Below are positions 1-8,763 of a DNA stretch of 32,924 nucleotides, piece after piece (the first letter of the stretch is position 1; each line of letters starts with the position of its first letter). The stretch spans positions 1-32,924 of the forward strand of contig JABXGY010000180.1 in NCBI GenBank assembly GCA_016550395.1. The letters run 5' to 3'. Both the position numbers and the translations under genes were made by a program. Source of the DNA: an archaeon (lineage in GTDB: Archaea > Asgardarchaeota > Hermodarchaeia > Hermodarchaeales > Hermodarchaeaceae). The notes below the pieces were generated by a model. That model searched no databases and had not been told where the DNA came from. It was given only the letters and a program-made list of their open reading frames with translations.

Positions 1-311
1 ATAATCAGTTAAAATCAAACACTTCATGCATTCGATATACAAGGCATTTCGGAGCTAACGCCCTTGAATTGTGTTATGTGGCAGATGGCTCACTTGATGG
101 TTTCGTTGATCTCCGCGGAGTTTTCCGCGGAACCGACTTAGCGGCACCAGCTTTGATATTGAAAGAAGCAGGAGCAACATTAGTCAACCCCGAAGGATCA
201 GCTATTACCGGACCCTGCACAAATGATGCACGATATGCATACATTGCAGCCCGTGACACAGAATTTTCAACCCACCTATTAATGCTTATAGGAAAAACAA
301 AGATCAGCTAA
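1..311 (+). CDS. Inositol monophosphatase / fructose-1,6-bisphosphatase family protein, C-terminal fragment
   Basis: The open frame enters from the left edge (first full codon at base 3) and ends at TAA 309-311, so about 102 C-terminal residues are visible. It reads RHFGANALELCYVADG, then DGFVDLRG, then DLAAPALILKEAGA. This follows the C-terminal half of the Mg-dependent IMPase/FBPase superfamily, where RxxGSAALdLxYVAxG precedes the WDxAAGxLIvxEAGG motif. The metal-binding Asp of that last motif is kept (DLAAP), but the Trp before it and the Gly after it are replaced. Archaeal members usually act on fructose 1,6-bisphosphate and/or inositol 1-phosphate. The fragment cannot tell these apart, and the N-terminal catalytic motifs lie outside the window. 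The first ATG at base 69 is internal, not the gene start. Confidence 0.8.
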   Translation, partial: NQLKSNTSCIRYTRHFGANALELCYVADGSLDGFVDLRGVFRGTDLAAPALILKEAGATLVNPEGSAITGPCTNDARYAYIAARDTEFSTHLLMLIGKTKIS

Positions 312-330
312 ACATAGGGTGGTTTGTTTC

Positions 331-621
331 CTAGTCGTTAATTGTTTCAAGAATAGATACCGCGTTCCAAATACCTGTTCGCGCATGACTAGGACAATTC
401 GGATCAAGGGTAGCATCCCCAAGCCGAGAAATTGCATTGGATGCACGCACAGCTGCTGACCCAAGTTCACTATGAAGCAGGTCAATGGCTTCATTGGCTG
501 CTCGTCGGATATTCCGTGGGACAGTACTGTCTTCCCCAATCTGAGATAAGATCATCGTAGCCTGATCGATTTTTTGCATAGTTTCATCTGATACTTCTTC
601 TGATTTATTCGGATCAGCCAA
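331..621 (-). CDS. UPF0147 family protein
   Basis: This 96-residue acidic helical protein has the signature of the archaeal UPF0147 family: ATMILSQIGEDSTVPRNIRR near the middle and AxxRxSNAISRLGD further on. The length fits the family, which is about 85-95 residues. Its biochemical function is unknown. The start at 621 leaves an acidic N-terminus (ADPNKSEEVSDE) before the conserved core, and a shorter start is possible. It lies divergent to the zinc-ribbon gene at 710 across an 88-base gap. It is convergent with the IMPase fragment, 19 bases beyond its stop. Confidence 0.85.
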   Translation of the reverse strand: MADPNKSEEVSDETMQKIDQATMILSQIGEDSTVPRNIRRAANEAIDLLHSELGSAAVRASNAISRLGDATLDPNCPSHARTGIWNAVSILETIND

Positions 622-675
622 ATCTATTCCCCCCGGCGTATGCTTTTGGGATTGAGTTTTGGAGGTATCAAGATT

Positions 676-709
676 ACTTAAAAGCTTTTTTCACTGATAA
701 TTAGATTAT
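676..709 (+). promoter_or_regulatory. Candidate TATA box for the zinc-ribbon gene at 710
   Basis: TTAAAAG at 678-684 lies in the divergent gap between the UPF0147 gene and the p27-type gene. Archaeal transcription typically starts about 22-27 bases downstream of the TATA centre. That puts the start near 705-708 and predicts a leaderless or nearly leaderless transcript for the ATG at 710. No Shine-Dalgarno sequence is visible directly before that ATG, which agrees. Assigned by eye only. Confidence 0.4.
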
Positions 710-1063
710 ATGTCAGATGAAAACGTAACAAAACGTATGGGACAATTGCTGAGAAAAGGAGCCGCGCTTTTGAGTACAGCCTGTCCAAAATGTAATACTC
801 CACTGCTACGACTAAAAGATGGAACGATGTATTGTGCTAAGTGTGACAAGCAAGTTGTAGAGCAACAAACTACTCCTTCAACGATTCAAGAAGGAGAGAG
901 AGGTGACGTCCTTAATCAACTTGCGACTAAGGTGCTTACCATCTTAGAAGATTATACTAGGTCTTTGCCCCAAAAACCACATCCAGAGGAAATTCGTACT
1001 TTCGCGGCAGTTGTGAAGGATTTAGTAGAGATTTTGCGTGGAATTAGAGCATTACAAAGTTAG
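710..1063 (+). CDS. ZNRD2 / Sjogren's syndrome-scleroderma autoantigen 1 (p27) family zinc-ribbon protein
   Basis: This 117-residue protein opens with a helix (RMGQLLRKGAALLSTACP) leading into a four-cysteine zinc ribbon, CPKC at 25-28 and CAKC at 42-45. The pattern GaaLLsxxCPxCxxPLxxxxdGxxyCxxCd is typical of the archaeal autoantigen p27/ZNRD2 family. A charged, mostly helical tail of about 65 residues follows. The molecular role in archaea is not established; the ribbon suggests a protein or nucleic-acid adaptor. Its stop overlaps the end of the convergent Hef gene by 4 bases (1060-1063). Confidence 0.8.
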   Translation: MSDENVTKRMGQLLRKGAALLSTACPKCNTPLLRLKDGTMYCAKCDKQVVEQQTTPSTIQEGERGDVLNQLATKVLTILEDYTRSLPQKPHPEEIRTFAAVVKDLVEILRGIRALQS

Positions 1064-3351
1064 TTTTCAGGTTCATATTTGGTATCAAAGGCTTCCCGAA
1101 TTCTCTGAGCCTTAGTCTTTCCTATGCCGTGGACTTCAGAAAGTTGTTTAGGACTAGCATTGACAAGCGCAGCAATACTTTCAAAATGGGTTAAGAGACG
1201 TTTTGCTAGGGTCGTATTCACTCCAGGAAGGCTAGCCACAATATATTCTTGGAGAGTAGCCATGGTTAAAACCGGTTTTTTTCCACGGATACTCAAGGTG
1301 CGCCTTCGTGTACTTTGTTCTTGCCGAGCGATTGCAAAGAGAAGTGCAGCTGCCTCCTTAGGATTACGAACGTTTACTACTGGAACATTGAAGTCAATAA
1401 TTGCGGATGATAGTGCACCACGTATTGCAGCCGGGTTAATGGCGCTGGATCCATACAAACTTGAACCCGTAATTAGAAGAAGAGGAACTGGGAAACTTTC
1501 TTTTAATTGACTCAATTGCGTGAACAATCGTCGGTCGATTATTGATTGCGCGAAATCGTCTGATGTTTTTGCTTCGACAGCAACGCGATCCGAGAGGAGA
1601 TAGTCGCCGACTTCAAGTGATTCTATTTCAAGCTTTATGTCCAGTTCTTTCAAAGCCTTCGTAATCGCCGAACGAAGTTCTCGATTATCCACAATAATGG
1701 TGACAAGATCTTTATCTTGAGATGATTCACCCCTTGCCTGGGATTTCATAAACTCTTTCAACGTGGATTGTTTTCGTTCACGTTTAATTTCACGCGACAT
1801 CTCATTCATCTCCTTTAAGAGCTCTTTCATCTTTGCCTCACGGTGGATAGCCGCCCAATAGTATCCTTGATCACGTGTGCCCAAAGCAACAAGTACAATT
1901 ACACGACCTGGTTGAGTACGACCTGTGCGTCCACGCCGTTGGATTAGTCGTACTGCACTGGGAACTGCTTCATAAAAAATAACTAAGTCGCATTCTTGAA
2001 TGTCTAAGCCTTCCTCACCAACGCTAGTTGCTACCAAAATGTTGTAGGTCCCTTCCCGGAACAATTGGAGAATCTGACCTTGTTCTTTTTGTGTTAACCC
2101 CCGATCGTCTCTTCGACTGGCTTGCCCAATAAATCGTATTGGTCGCGAACTCGTTGAAGCTGAAAGGGTTGTTTCAAGGAGTTTTGCTGTGTCACGATAC
2201 CGTGTGAAGACCATAATTCGAGAACTTGGGTTGTTTTCCACCTGTTTCTTGACGATATTTACTAAGACTGTTAGCTTGGGATGTTCAACGCAATCGGCGG
2301 TTAATTCCTTTAGAATTTGCTGAGCCTCTGAGAAGTAGGGATCCTGTGCAAGTCCTTGAATCGCTTTTGAGGTTTTTCCACGCTGGGCTTCTTTTTGAAT
2401 TCCCTCCATATAACGATGAAGCGCAGTTACACCCTGAGTCTCTAATAATTCAACGCTGTGATAAAGTCGTAATAATGCAGCACAATGAGATACTAATTGA
2501 AATAAGTGGCTTGGTGGCGATGTTTCCACAGCTATACGTTGTTGAATATCCCGTTGTAATGTTAGAATCTCACGAATAGACACCCGTCGAGTATCACTGG
2601 TGTTAATGAACCCGGCTTCTTTTATTGGAACAAGACGGCTCTTAATGGCGCGTCTAAGTGCATCCCCAATTTGCTTGAATCGTTCAGGTAGTTTGACTTC
2701 TTGCCATTCGAACTCAAGTGGTGGAAGATAGGGCGCAACATCGGGGCTATCTCGTGTTCTTAATTCAATGTTCCTGATACCCAGATTGGTTATAATTTCG
2801 CGAATTTTTTGAATTTCAGAGCCTGGTGAAGCAGTTAATGCCAACAACAAAGGAAATTTCGATTGCTTCAGATATTGTCCTGCAATAAAGACATAGGCAT
2901 AATCACCAATAGCGCGATGTGCCTCATCAACAACTAATAATGATACATTCTCCAATCGATAACGTCCTGCCAATACATCATTTTGAAGAACCTGGGGAGT
3001 CATAAAAGCGAGCTGGAGTGTATCCCAGAGCTTCAAACGTTTAGCAGGAGTAAGTTCACCAGTAAGTATTTCCATTTTATCCAAAGGTAAGGTCATAAAA
3101 TCCTGAAAGGTTTTTAGATGTTGAAGAACAAGAGGTTTAGTCGGGGCAAGAATAACACATCTTGAATTAGGAAATCTTTGAATCTGGTATGCAGTGGCTA
3201 AAATTGCGATAACAGTTTTTCCGACCCCAGTCGGTAGTACAACCAACGTATTCCATTTGATTGCGGTGCCAATGATTGTTTCTTGATACAATCTCTTCAT
3301 GATAGAATTCGGTTTTATGAGTGGATGTTGGACAAATTCCGATCCGGACAT
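1060..3351 (-). CDS. hef: Hef-type helicase / XPF-ERCC4 nuclease
   Basis: This 763-residue protein combines an SF2 helicase with an XPF-type nuclease and matches euryarchaeal Hef, which processes stalled forks and crosslinks. Helicase motifs seen are TGVGKT at residues 41-46, DEAH at 142-145, a TAS motif III, and RRGRTGR motif VI. The ERCC4 nuclease domain begins near VDNREL and includes GDYLLSD. Tandem helix-hairpin-helix motifs close the protein (LPGVNTTLAKRLL and VHGIGKTKAQRI). The nuclease signature GDxnERKxxxD is nearly complete: D583, E593, K595 and D599 are present. The Arg of ERK is Ala (A594, codon GCA at 1570-1572), which may weaken or alter cleavage. TACK archaea usually carry only the short nuclease form. 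The gene is divergent from the PRC-barrel gene. Confidence 0.92.
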   Translation of the reverse strand: MSGSEFVQHPLIKPNSIMKRLYQETIIGTAIKWNTLVVLPTGVGKTVIAILATAYQIQRFPNSRCVILAPTKPLVLQHLKTFQDFMTLPLDKMEILTGELTPAKRLKLWDTLQLAFMTPQVLQNDVLAGRYRLENVSLLVVDEAHRAIGDYAYVFIAGQYLKQSKFPLLLALTASPGSEIQKIREIITNLGIRNIELRTRDSPDVAPYLPPLEFEWQEVKLPERFKQIGDALRRAIKSRLVPIKEAGFINTSDTRRVSIREILTLQRDIQQRIAVETSPPSHLFQLVSHCAALLRLYHSVELLETQGVTALHRYMEGIQKEAQRGKTSKAIQGLAQDPYFSEAQQILKELTADCVEHPKLTVLVNIVKKQVENNPSSRIMVFTRYRDTAKLLETTLSASTSSRPIRFIGQASRRDDRGLTQKEQGQILQLFREGTYNILVATSVGEEGLDIQECDLVIFYEAVPSAVRLIQRRGRTGRTQPGRVIVLVALGTRDQGYYWAAIHREAKMKELLKEMNEMSREIKRERKQSTLKEFMKSQARGESSQDKDLVTIIVDNRELRSAITKALKELDIKLEIESLEVGDYLLSDRVAVEAKTSDDFAQSIIDRRLFTQLSQLKESFPVPLLLITGSSLYGSSAINPAAIRGALSSAIIDFNVPVVNVRNPKEAAALLFAIARQEQSTRRRTLSIRGKKPVLTMATLQEYIVASLPGVNTTLAKRLLTHFESIAALVNASPKQLSEVHGIGKTKAQRIREAFDTKYEPEN

Positions 3352-3417
3352 GCTAATCGCAGCACAGTTTTGTTTGGCTATACCAGGATTTTGCCTGAAA
3401 TCCTTTTATTACCCGCA

Positions 3418-3426
3418 TTTATATTA
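3418..3426 (+). promoter_or_regulatory. Candidate TATA box of the PRC-barrel gene
   Basis: TTTATATTA lies in the 117-base divergent gap between hef (start at 3351) and the gene starting at 3469. A start site about 25 bases downstream would give a leader of roughly 20-25 bases. Assigned by eye; no BRE was clearly recognised. Confidence 0.4.
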
Positions 3427-3468
3427 CACTATATTCCAGGTCTTTATGGTATATGGAGTGTGTAGGTT

Positions 3469-3801
3469 ATGTCGAAATCCGGTGTCCCATCCATGGCTGA
3501 GGCTGAAGTTTATGAATTACAGATGCCTGGTCATATTGTTGGAAAGGAAGTTATTGATGGGAGTGCACGGCGCATCGGTATTGTCCGAAGTCTTCGAATA
3601 ACACTTCCTCCAGGTAAAGTGGAATTGCAGGTCAAGGGCCTGGGTGTGGAGCTTCCTGTTGATGTCACAAATATTTCAGCTGTTGGGAACGTAATTCAAT
3701 TGTCTAATACCGTGAAAGAAGCCGAGGAGATTTCCATTGCGGATGTGCAACGCTTACGAGAAGAAACATGGAAAGAGGTTCAAGGGCTCATTATTCGCTA
3801 G
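3469..3801 (+). CDS. PRC-barrel-like domain protein
   Basis: This 110-residue protein has an N-terminal segment of the form GHIVGKEVIDxxxRRIGIVRSLRI. It resembles the PRC-barrel fold (xVIGkxVvdxxGxxiGkVkDvxid), a small beta barrel found in archaeal RNA-processing and regulatory proteins. The line NISAVGNVIQLSNTV recalls the msaVGdvvxL strand of archaeal single-domain PRC proteins. A charged helix finishes the protein. The specific role is unknown, and a Gar1-like barrel was considered. It is followed after 75 bases by the PAPS-reductase-family gene on the same strand. Confidence 0.55.
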   Translation: MSKSGVPSMAEAEVYELQMPGHIVGKEVIDGSARRIGIVRSLRITLPPGKVELQVKGLGVELPVDVTNISAVGNVIQLSNTVKEAEEISIADVQRLREETWKEVQGLIIR

Positions 3802-3876
3802 AACTAGTTTGTTGTAGAAAAACAAGAGATTTTATCTTACTTTTTAGAACCGTTTGACCGGCAGGGTTCGATTAGT

Positions 3877-5808
3877 GTGAAAAAAAAGAAGCCATATCTG
3901 GGACCGCTATTACTAGCTTGGTGTGATCAGTGTAATGTTCCATTAGTTAAAAGAGTGCGTTGTAGCCGTTGTGGCGGACAAACTAGACCAGTTAATGTAA
4001 CTCCACCAGGCGACGCCAGACCCGCCTTTGAAACGGATCGCAAGCAAATTATTAATTCAATCTCGAAACAATATGACCGGAAAGTAGCTGAACAGCTTGT
4101 TCCTTCAGACAAAATCATTCTTCTTAACTCAATTCCGGACATTGACTGTTGTGAAGAAGTTATTGTGGACGGTCAGATTATCGGGCTTCATCGCTTTCGG
4201 ATTGAAACCCTGTCTTGGGAATTCGTCCCCAAATTAGAAGGAGCTCGTCGACTCGTTCAACTGACCATGAATAAGCAAGTTGTTATCGAGGATTCCGCTG
4301 TTAAATTCATTGTCGGGGGGGCGAATCTTCTTCGACCAGGCGTTAAAACTGCCGATTCTACGATTAGCACTGGAGATTATGTAATTGGTGTTACTGAACA
4401 AGGAGATGTAATTCTTGTAGGAATTGCTGCTATGACTGGTAAAGATATGCAACGCCAAGGTTATGGAATGGCTATCAAAAAGCGCTATAAGAGTGAGCCA
4501 ATTCCAGCACGTATTCTACCTGGAAGACAAACTTGGAAAGACGTATTAGAAGCCAACAAGGATATTCTTAATCGCTTAGAAGAAGAAGCAATCGCTTTTA
4601 TCCAAAAAACTGCTCAAGAGTATCATCTTCCCAAGATTGTAGCATTTTCTGGTGGTAAAGACAGTTTAGCTGTTCTTGTATTAGCACAAAAGGCTCTCCC
4701 AAATCAATCATTTCATGTCATGTTTATCGATACCGGCATTGAATTTCCCGAAACTGTTGATAATGTGAATGCAACAGTAGCACGATTTAATTTAGAAAAT
4801 CAGTTGCTTGTGAAGAGTGTTGACAAGGACCAATTTTTCCGAGTGCTTGATTTGTATGGTTTTGTAGCCCGAGATTATCGAGTCTGCTGTAAAACCCTTA
4901 AACTTGGACCCACAAGCCAACTCATTGAGGAACATTTTCCTGATGGATGTTTAAGTTTCATTGGTCAACGACGTTATGAATCTCATCGGCGTTCAGCTAG
5001 CAGACGAATTTGGAAAAATCCGTGGGTGCCAAAACAAATTGGAGCTAGTCCAATTCACAATTGGACTGCAATGATGATTTGGCTTTACATTTTCCAAGAA
5101 CCTGTAAGTTATAACCCGTTATACGAAAAAGGGTTTGAAAGACTTGGATGCATGTTTTGCCCCGCCTCAACTATGAGCGAGTTAATGGTCATTGCTGATC
5201 ATTGTCCTTTAGAATGGCAACGTTGGCAATCTAATGCTGAAAAAGTTGCTAAAAAATATGGGATGAGCGAGAAATATTTGACTCATGGATTCTGGCGTTG
5301 GAAAACTCATCCACTTAAAATCCGAGAGTTAGCGCAGAAAATGGAGATTGAGTTGCCCTCAATAGATCCAAATCGTACAGGAGAAACCCTCTCATTTGTT
5401 TTAGAATCCAAAGATCAACATGAGAAGGATTTGATTAAAGGAGAATTCAATGAACCTATAGATTTGAATCGAGCCGTAGCCTTTCTTCCAGCATTGGGCA
5501 AAGTAATATTAGATTTAGAACGGAATATGATTGAACTTTCAATCACAAAGAAAGATGAACAAATCAAAGCCTATCTCTTCGAAAGTGGTCATTTTTCCTT
5601 ATCAGGTCCCGTTATGAAGAAAGATGCTGTTAAATTTGCTCGAACCGTTCTCCGAGGTTTGCTTTGTACTGCCTGTGGCACATGCCAGTCTCTATGTGCA
5701 AATGGCGCGATATCAATAGATACGAGTCAAGGGCGAATTATTGAAGAGAAGTGTATACAATGCGAAGACTGCCTTCGTGGTAAATGTCCTTCATTATACG
5801 CATATTAA
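3877..5808 (+). CDS. PAPS reductase-family PP-loop protein with N-terminal zinc ribbon, PUA-like domain and C-terminal 2[4Fe-4S] ferredoxin
   Basis: The 643-residue protein starts at GTG. Four modules can be read. A zinc ribbon has CDQC at 16-19 and CSRC at 29-32. A PUA-like domain at roughly 90-205 includes VKFIVGGANLLRPGV and GDYVIGV. A PP-loop core has SGGKDS at 258-263, with a downstream CCKTLK and CMFCPAS typical of PAPS/APS reductase relatives. A ferredoxin tail has C597, C600, C603, C607 and C626, C629, C632, C637, the spacing for two 4Fe-4S clusters. PP-loop enzymes make an adenylated intermediate. Related archaeal fusions are annotated as PAPS reductase, but the PUA-like domain equally suggests RNA sulfuration or another thiolation. 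The true substrate cannot be read from sequence. No sulfate activation genes (ATP sulfurylase, APS kinase) are nearby. Confidence 0.8.
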   Translation: MKKKKPYLGPLLLAWCDQCNVPLVKRVRCSRCGGQTRPVNVTPPGDARPAFETDRKQIINSISKQYDRKVAEQLVPSDKIILLNSIPDIDCCEEVIVDGQIIGLHRFRIETLSWEFVPKLEGARRLVQLTMNKQVVIEDSAVKFIVGGANLLRPGVKTADSTISTGDYVIGVTEQGDVILVGIAAMTGKDMQRQGYGMAIKKRYKSEPIPARILPGRQTWKDVLEANKDILNRLEEEAIAFIQKTAQEYHLPKIVAFSGGKDSLAVLVLAQKALPNQSFHVMFIDTGIEFPETVDNVNATVARFNLENQLLVKSVDKDQFFRVLDLYGFVARDYRVCCKTLKLGPTSQLIEEHFPDGCLSFIGQRRYESHRRSASRRIWKNPWVPKQIGASPIHNWTAMMIWLYIFQEPVSYNPLYEKGFERLGCMFCPASTMSELMVIADHCPLEWQRWQSNAEKVAKKYGMSEKYLTHGFWRWKTHPLKIRELAQKMEIELPSIDPNRTGETLSFVLESKDQHEKDLIKGEFNEPIDLNRAVAFLPALGKVILDLERNMIELSITKKDEQIKAYLFESGHFSLSGPVMKKDAVKFARTVLRGLLCTACGTCQSLCANGAISIDTSQGRIIEEKCIQCEDCLRGKCPSLYAY

Positions 5809-5913
5809 AGTAGCCGATTCAAATCGTTTTTACCTGTAAATTACAAGAAAAACTTTTCAAGAACCACTTAGGATGAGTAACTTCCCTTTAGAATTCCTGA
5901 TGAGCGATATACC

Positions 5914-7797
5914 ATGAGCGAGGATGTCCAGAGCACGATTTCGCTTTACAAACGGCTCTTTAGTTTGCCGAGGAACCGTACGCAAATTATAATAATATTC
6001 GGGGCATCACTTCTTGTTGGTGGCCTAACAGAGCTTCTCCGATACCTTGGTGGCAGCCCATTTACTGGCATGGTGTTTCTGAGAGGGGCAATCCGTGGGT
6101 TGATAATCACAATACCTGCAGCGCTGCTAACTTTGCTTGCTTTCCGTCTTGGTACACGCAAGGGAACTATTTTGAATTGGCATCGACTCCTTGGAGTCGT
6201 AACAACAGCGGTCATAGTTCTCTTACTTATCTGGTTTCTTTCAACACTTATTGGATGGACAATTGAGATTATTTTCAAGCTTCAATATGGTCCTCTAGCA
6301 GGTGGAGGGATTGCGACAACATTCTACCTTCGAAATCTGATCCTAGCGGCTGCGTTTACATCAGCGATTTTGCTCCTTATCGTGTTAAGCACAAGTCGTG
6401 TTGGCGTTACAGGCGGAATCCTTCTCACACTTGTCTTTCCCACAACTGCCATGGTGATGTACGTTTTAACAGAACCTGTCCCGACACAATGGATTTTCCT
6501 TATAATTTATTTTCTCTGTACTTTGACATTTATTAGTGGCTCAGGGATTTTGCTTAATGCAGTCGGACACCCATTGAAAAAAGCCTTCAGTGTTGATGGG
6601 ATTCAGATGTTCAGGGGATTCCTTGAAGTTTGGATGGAAGACAGAGCAGATCTTATGGAAGAAAGCCTTACCCAGATAGGGCAGGAGAAAATCTTACCGT
6701 TATCGGTTATGAAATTTAGTACTAACACCAAGGATCCATTATTGGTAACAGTCATTCCGGGAGCCCACCCGGGTCCGTTTAAAAACACGGGTAGCAGCGC
6801 ACTGTCTACCCGAATTGGTGAATGGGGACGAACAACATTGAATTCAATTGCCTGTTCGCCACACAGTGCCTCTACTCATGATTTGAACCTCGTCTCAAAG
6901 AACGAAGTCGAACGATTCATGAATATGGTTCAGACCGCTTATGAACAAACGAGGCCCATTCCGGATGTGAGTCAATTTTGTCGAGCAACTTCAGGAACAA
7001 TACATGTCGGTTGTCAAGTTTTTGGAGATACAGCGGTTCTCCTGTTAACTCGTTCTCCCATCGAAATGGATGACATTAGCTTAGCTGTAGCGGAGCAAAT
7101 TACATCGGAATTGAAGAGCCTAATAAAACGGTGTATCATAATTGATACGCATAATTGTATGAGTGCGCTCAAAGAATCAGTATATGAAGGATCTGAGTTA
7201 ATTCCTGACATGATTACCGCTGCAAAAACCGCTATTCGTGAAGCATTAAAAACTACACGGGGTAAACCTGAGATAGGAGTTGCCCAAAGAACAGAGACGG
7301 GGTATAAGGAAGTCGAAGGAATGGGCTCAGAAGGGATTACAGTTTCGATTATTGAAGTGGCAGGTCAAAAGATGGCTTATGTCTTCCTCGATGGAAATAA
7401 CATGGTAGTGGGATTACGAGAAAAAATTGTCAACGCTCTTGTTCCACAACATGTTGACGCTGCAGAAATCATGACTTCTGATACCCACCAAACCGCTGCA
7501 ATATCTGCCTCTAATGGGTATAGTCCCATAGGAGAACTAATATCCCACGAGGACCTGACAAACCAAATTATCGAACTTGTAAGCGAAGCGACCACGAAAG
7601 TTGAGCCGGGAAATGTGGCACTTTACCAAGGAACCACTGAACCCCTTGTAGTAATGGGTGAAGGAACTGTTGATAAGTTAACAAGCCTTATTCCTGTTTC
7701 AGCAAGCGTTGCAAAAAGGTGGGGAATTATCATCTATGCAGTTGCGTTCATCATTTCCCTCATCTTACTTCTCTTCGTTCTCCCACTTCCCATCTGA
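5914..7797 (+). CDS. DUF2070 family membrane protein
   Basis: This 627-residue protein has about six or seven hydrophobic segments in residues 25-215, a large soluble region of about 370 residues, and one C-terminal hydrophobic helix ending near the stop. The soluble part contains VTVIPGAHPGPFKNTGSS and IIDTHNCMSAL, with His and Asp residues in conserved-looking clusters. This matches the archaeal DUF2070 family, whose function is unknown. The HPGPF and DTHN motifs look like a metal site, which is inference. A short in-frame-breaking repeat (ATGAGCGA at 5900 and ATGAGCGAG at 5914) sits at the start; only the second ATG opens the long frame. Confidence 0.75.
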   Translation: MSEDVQSTISLYKRLFSLPRNRTQIIIIFGASLLVGGLTELLRYLGGSPFTGMVFLRGAIRGLIITIPAALLTLLAFRLGTRKGTILNWHRLLGVVTTAVIVLLLIWFLSTLIGWTIEIIFKLQYGPLAGGGIATTFYLRNLILAAAFTSAILLLIVLSTSRVGVTGGILLTLVFPTTAMVMYVLTEPVPTQWIFLIIYFLCTLTFISGSGILLNAVGHPLKKAFSVDGIQMFRGFLEVWMEDRADLMEESLTQIGQEKILPLSVMKFSTNTKDPLLVTVIPGAHPGPFKNTGSSALSTRIGEWGRTTLNSIACSPHSASTHDLNLVSKNEVERFMNMVQTAYEQTRPIPDVSQFCRATSGTIHVGCQVFGDTAVLLLTRSPIEMDDISLAVAEQITSELKSLIKRCIIIDTHNCMSALKESVYEGSELIPDMITAAKTAIREALKTTRGKPEIGVAQRTETGYKEVEGMGSEGITVSIIEVAGQKMAYVFLDGNNMVVGLREKIVNALVPQHVDAAEIMTSDTHQTAAISASNGYSPIGELISHEDLTNQIIELVSEATTKVEPGNVALYQGTTEPLVVMGEGTVDKLTSLIPVSASVAKRWGIIIYAVAFIISLILLLFVLPLPI

Positions 7798-7868
7798 AAT
7801 TAGAGGTTCATAATCCTTTTTAGATGAGTGTGATTCTGTAACGATATCCAATTTGGGCGGATTCAATT

Positions 7869-8441
7869 ATGAATTTGTTTGAGATTCGTTTTCATGGTCG
7901 TGGTGGTCAAGGTGCTGTGACTGGGGCAAAAATTCTAGGTGATGCCACTCGGCTGGAAAACAAACACTTTCAAGCCTTTGCCCATTACGGGGCTGAAAGA
8001 CGTGGTGCCCCAGTGATGGCCTTCACACGTGTTGCTGACGAAGCTATCCGCATCCATAGTTACATCTACGACCCAGAAACTATAGTTATTCTGGATGAAA
8101 CACTCCTCGACATTCCTAGTGTCCAAGAAGGGATGAACGAAGATACCTTTGTCGTTATTAACACCCCTCAAGCCCCACAAGATATTAAGCTCAAGGTAAA
8201 GCCAAAAATTTCTACAGTTGATGCAACAAAAATTGCACTCGATGTGGGGATTTTAGTTGCGGGTATTGCTGTGGTTAACACAATTATGTTGGGAGCTGTG
8301 GTTCGAGCCACAAACATTGTTACAATTGAAAGTGTGAAGAAGGCCATTCGTAAAGGTCTAGCAGAACTTCCAGAGAAAGTTATTGAAACTAATGTTGAAG
8401 CCGCTCAACGCGCATACAATGAACTCCAAATGGGGTATTAA
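7869..8441 (+). CDS. porG: Pyruvate:ferredoxin oxidoreductase, gamma subunit
   Basis: The 190-residue subunit carries the gamma-domain start FEIRFHGRGGQGAVTGAKIL and the segment HYGAERRGAPVMAFTR. Both are typical of 2-oxoacid:ferredoxin oxidoreductase gamma subunits; the family length is about 180-190. It contributes to the CoA-handling part of the complex, which oxidises pyruvate to acetyl-CoA and CO2 with ferredoxin as acceptor, reversibly. It is the first gene of a tight operon; the next start is 2 bases after its stop. CTTTTTAGATG at about 7815-7826 could be its TATA box. Confidence 0.92.
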   Translation: MNLFEIRFHGRGGQGAVTGAKILGDATRLENKHFQAFAHYGAERRGAPVMAFTRVADEAIRIHSYIYDPETIVILDETLLDIPSVQEGMNEDTFVVINTPQAPQDIKLKVKPKISTVDATKIALDVGILVAGIAVVNTIMLGAVVRATNIVTIESVKKAIRKGLAELPEKVIETNVEAAQRAYNELQMGY

Positions 8442-8443
8442 TT

Positions 8444-8749
8444 ATGACGCCACTTAAACGAAACCCACCAAATCGACGGTTTACCTGTATTACCTATCCT
8501 GAAGCAGGAGCAATGGGCCTGACAGGTGATTGGCGTATATTTCGCCCAGTTGTGGACAAGGAAAAATGTACTGGTTGCCAAATCTGTTGGATGTATTGTC
8601 CTGATACTGCGATTACTATGGATGAAAACAATAAGCCAGTCTTCAATCTCGAATACTGCAAGGGTTGTATGATTTGTGAAACAAATTGTCCAGTCAAGGC
8701 AATCAGTCGTGTGCGCGAAACTGAAGCAGAAGCCGCCATGGAGAAATAA
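8444..8749 (+). CDS. porD: Pyruvate:ferredoxin oxidoreductase, delta (ferredoxin) subunit
   Basis: The 101-residue protein carries two ferredoxin motifs, CTGCQICWMYCPD and CKGCMICETNCPV, enough for two 4Fe-4S clusters. The preamble TGDWRIFRPVVDKEKC is standard for PorD. It moves electrons from the TPP and cluster centre in the beta subunit towards external ferredoxin. It sits between porG and porA with gaps of 2 and 14 bases, so co-transcription is very likely. Confidence 0.93.
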   Translation: MTPLKRNPPNRRFTCITYPEAGAMGLTGDWRIFRPVVDKEKCTGCQICWMYCPDTAITMDENNKPVFNLEYCKGCMICETNCPVKAISRVRETEAEAAMEK

Positions 8750-8763
8750 GCAGGGTAAGAAAA

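Noticed and set aside
3469..3801. Gar1 (H/ACA RNP) for the small barrel protein
   Set aside because: The N-terminal pattern fits a PRC-barrel better, and the usual Gar1 core motifs and Gly/basic tail are missing.
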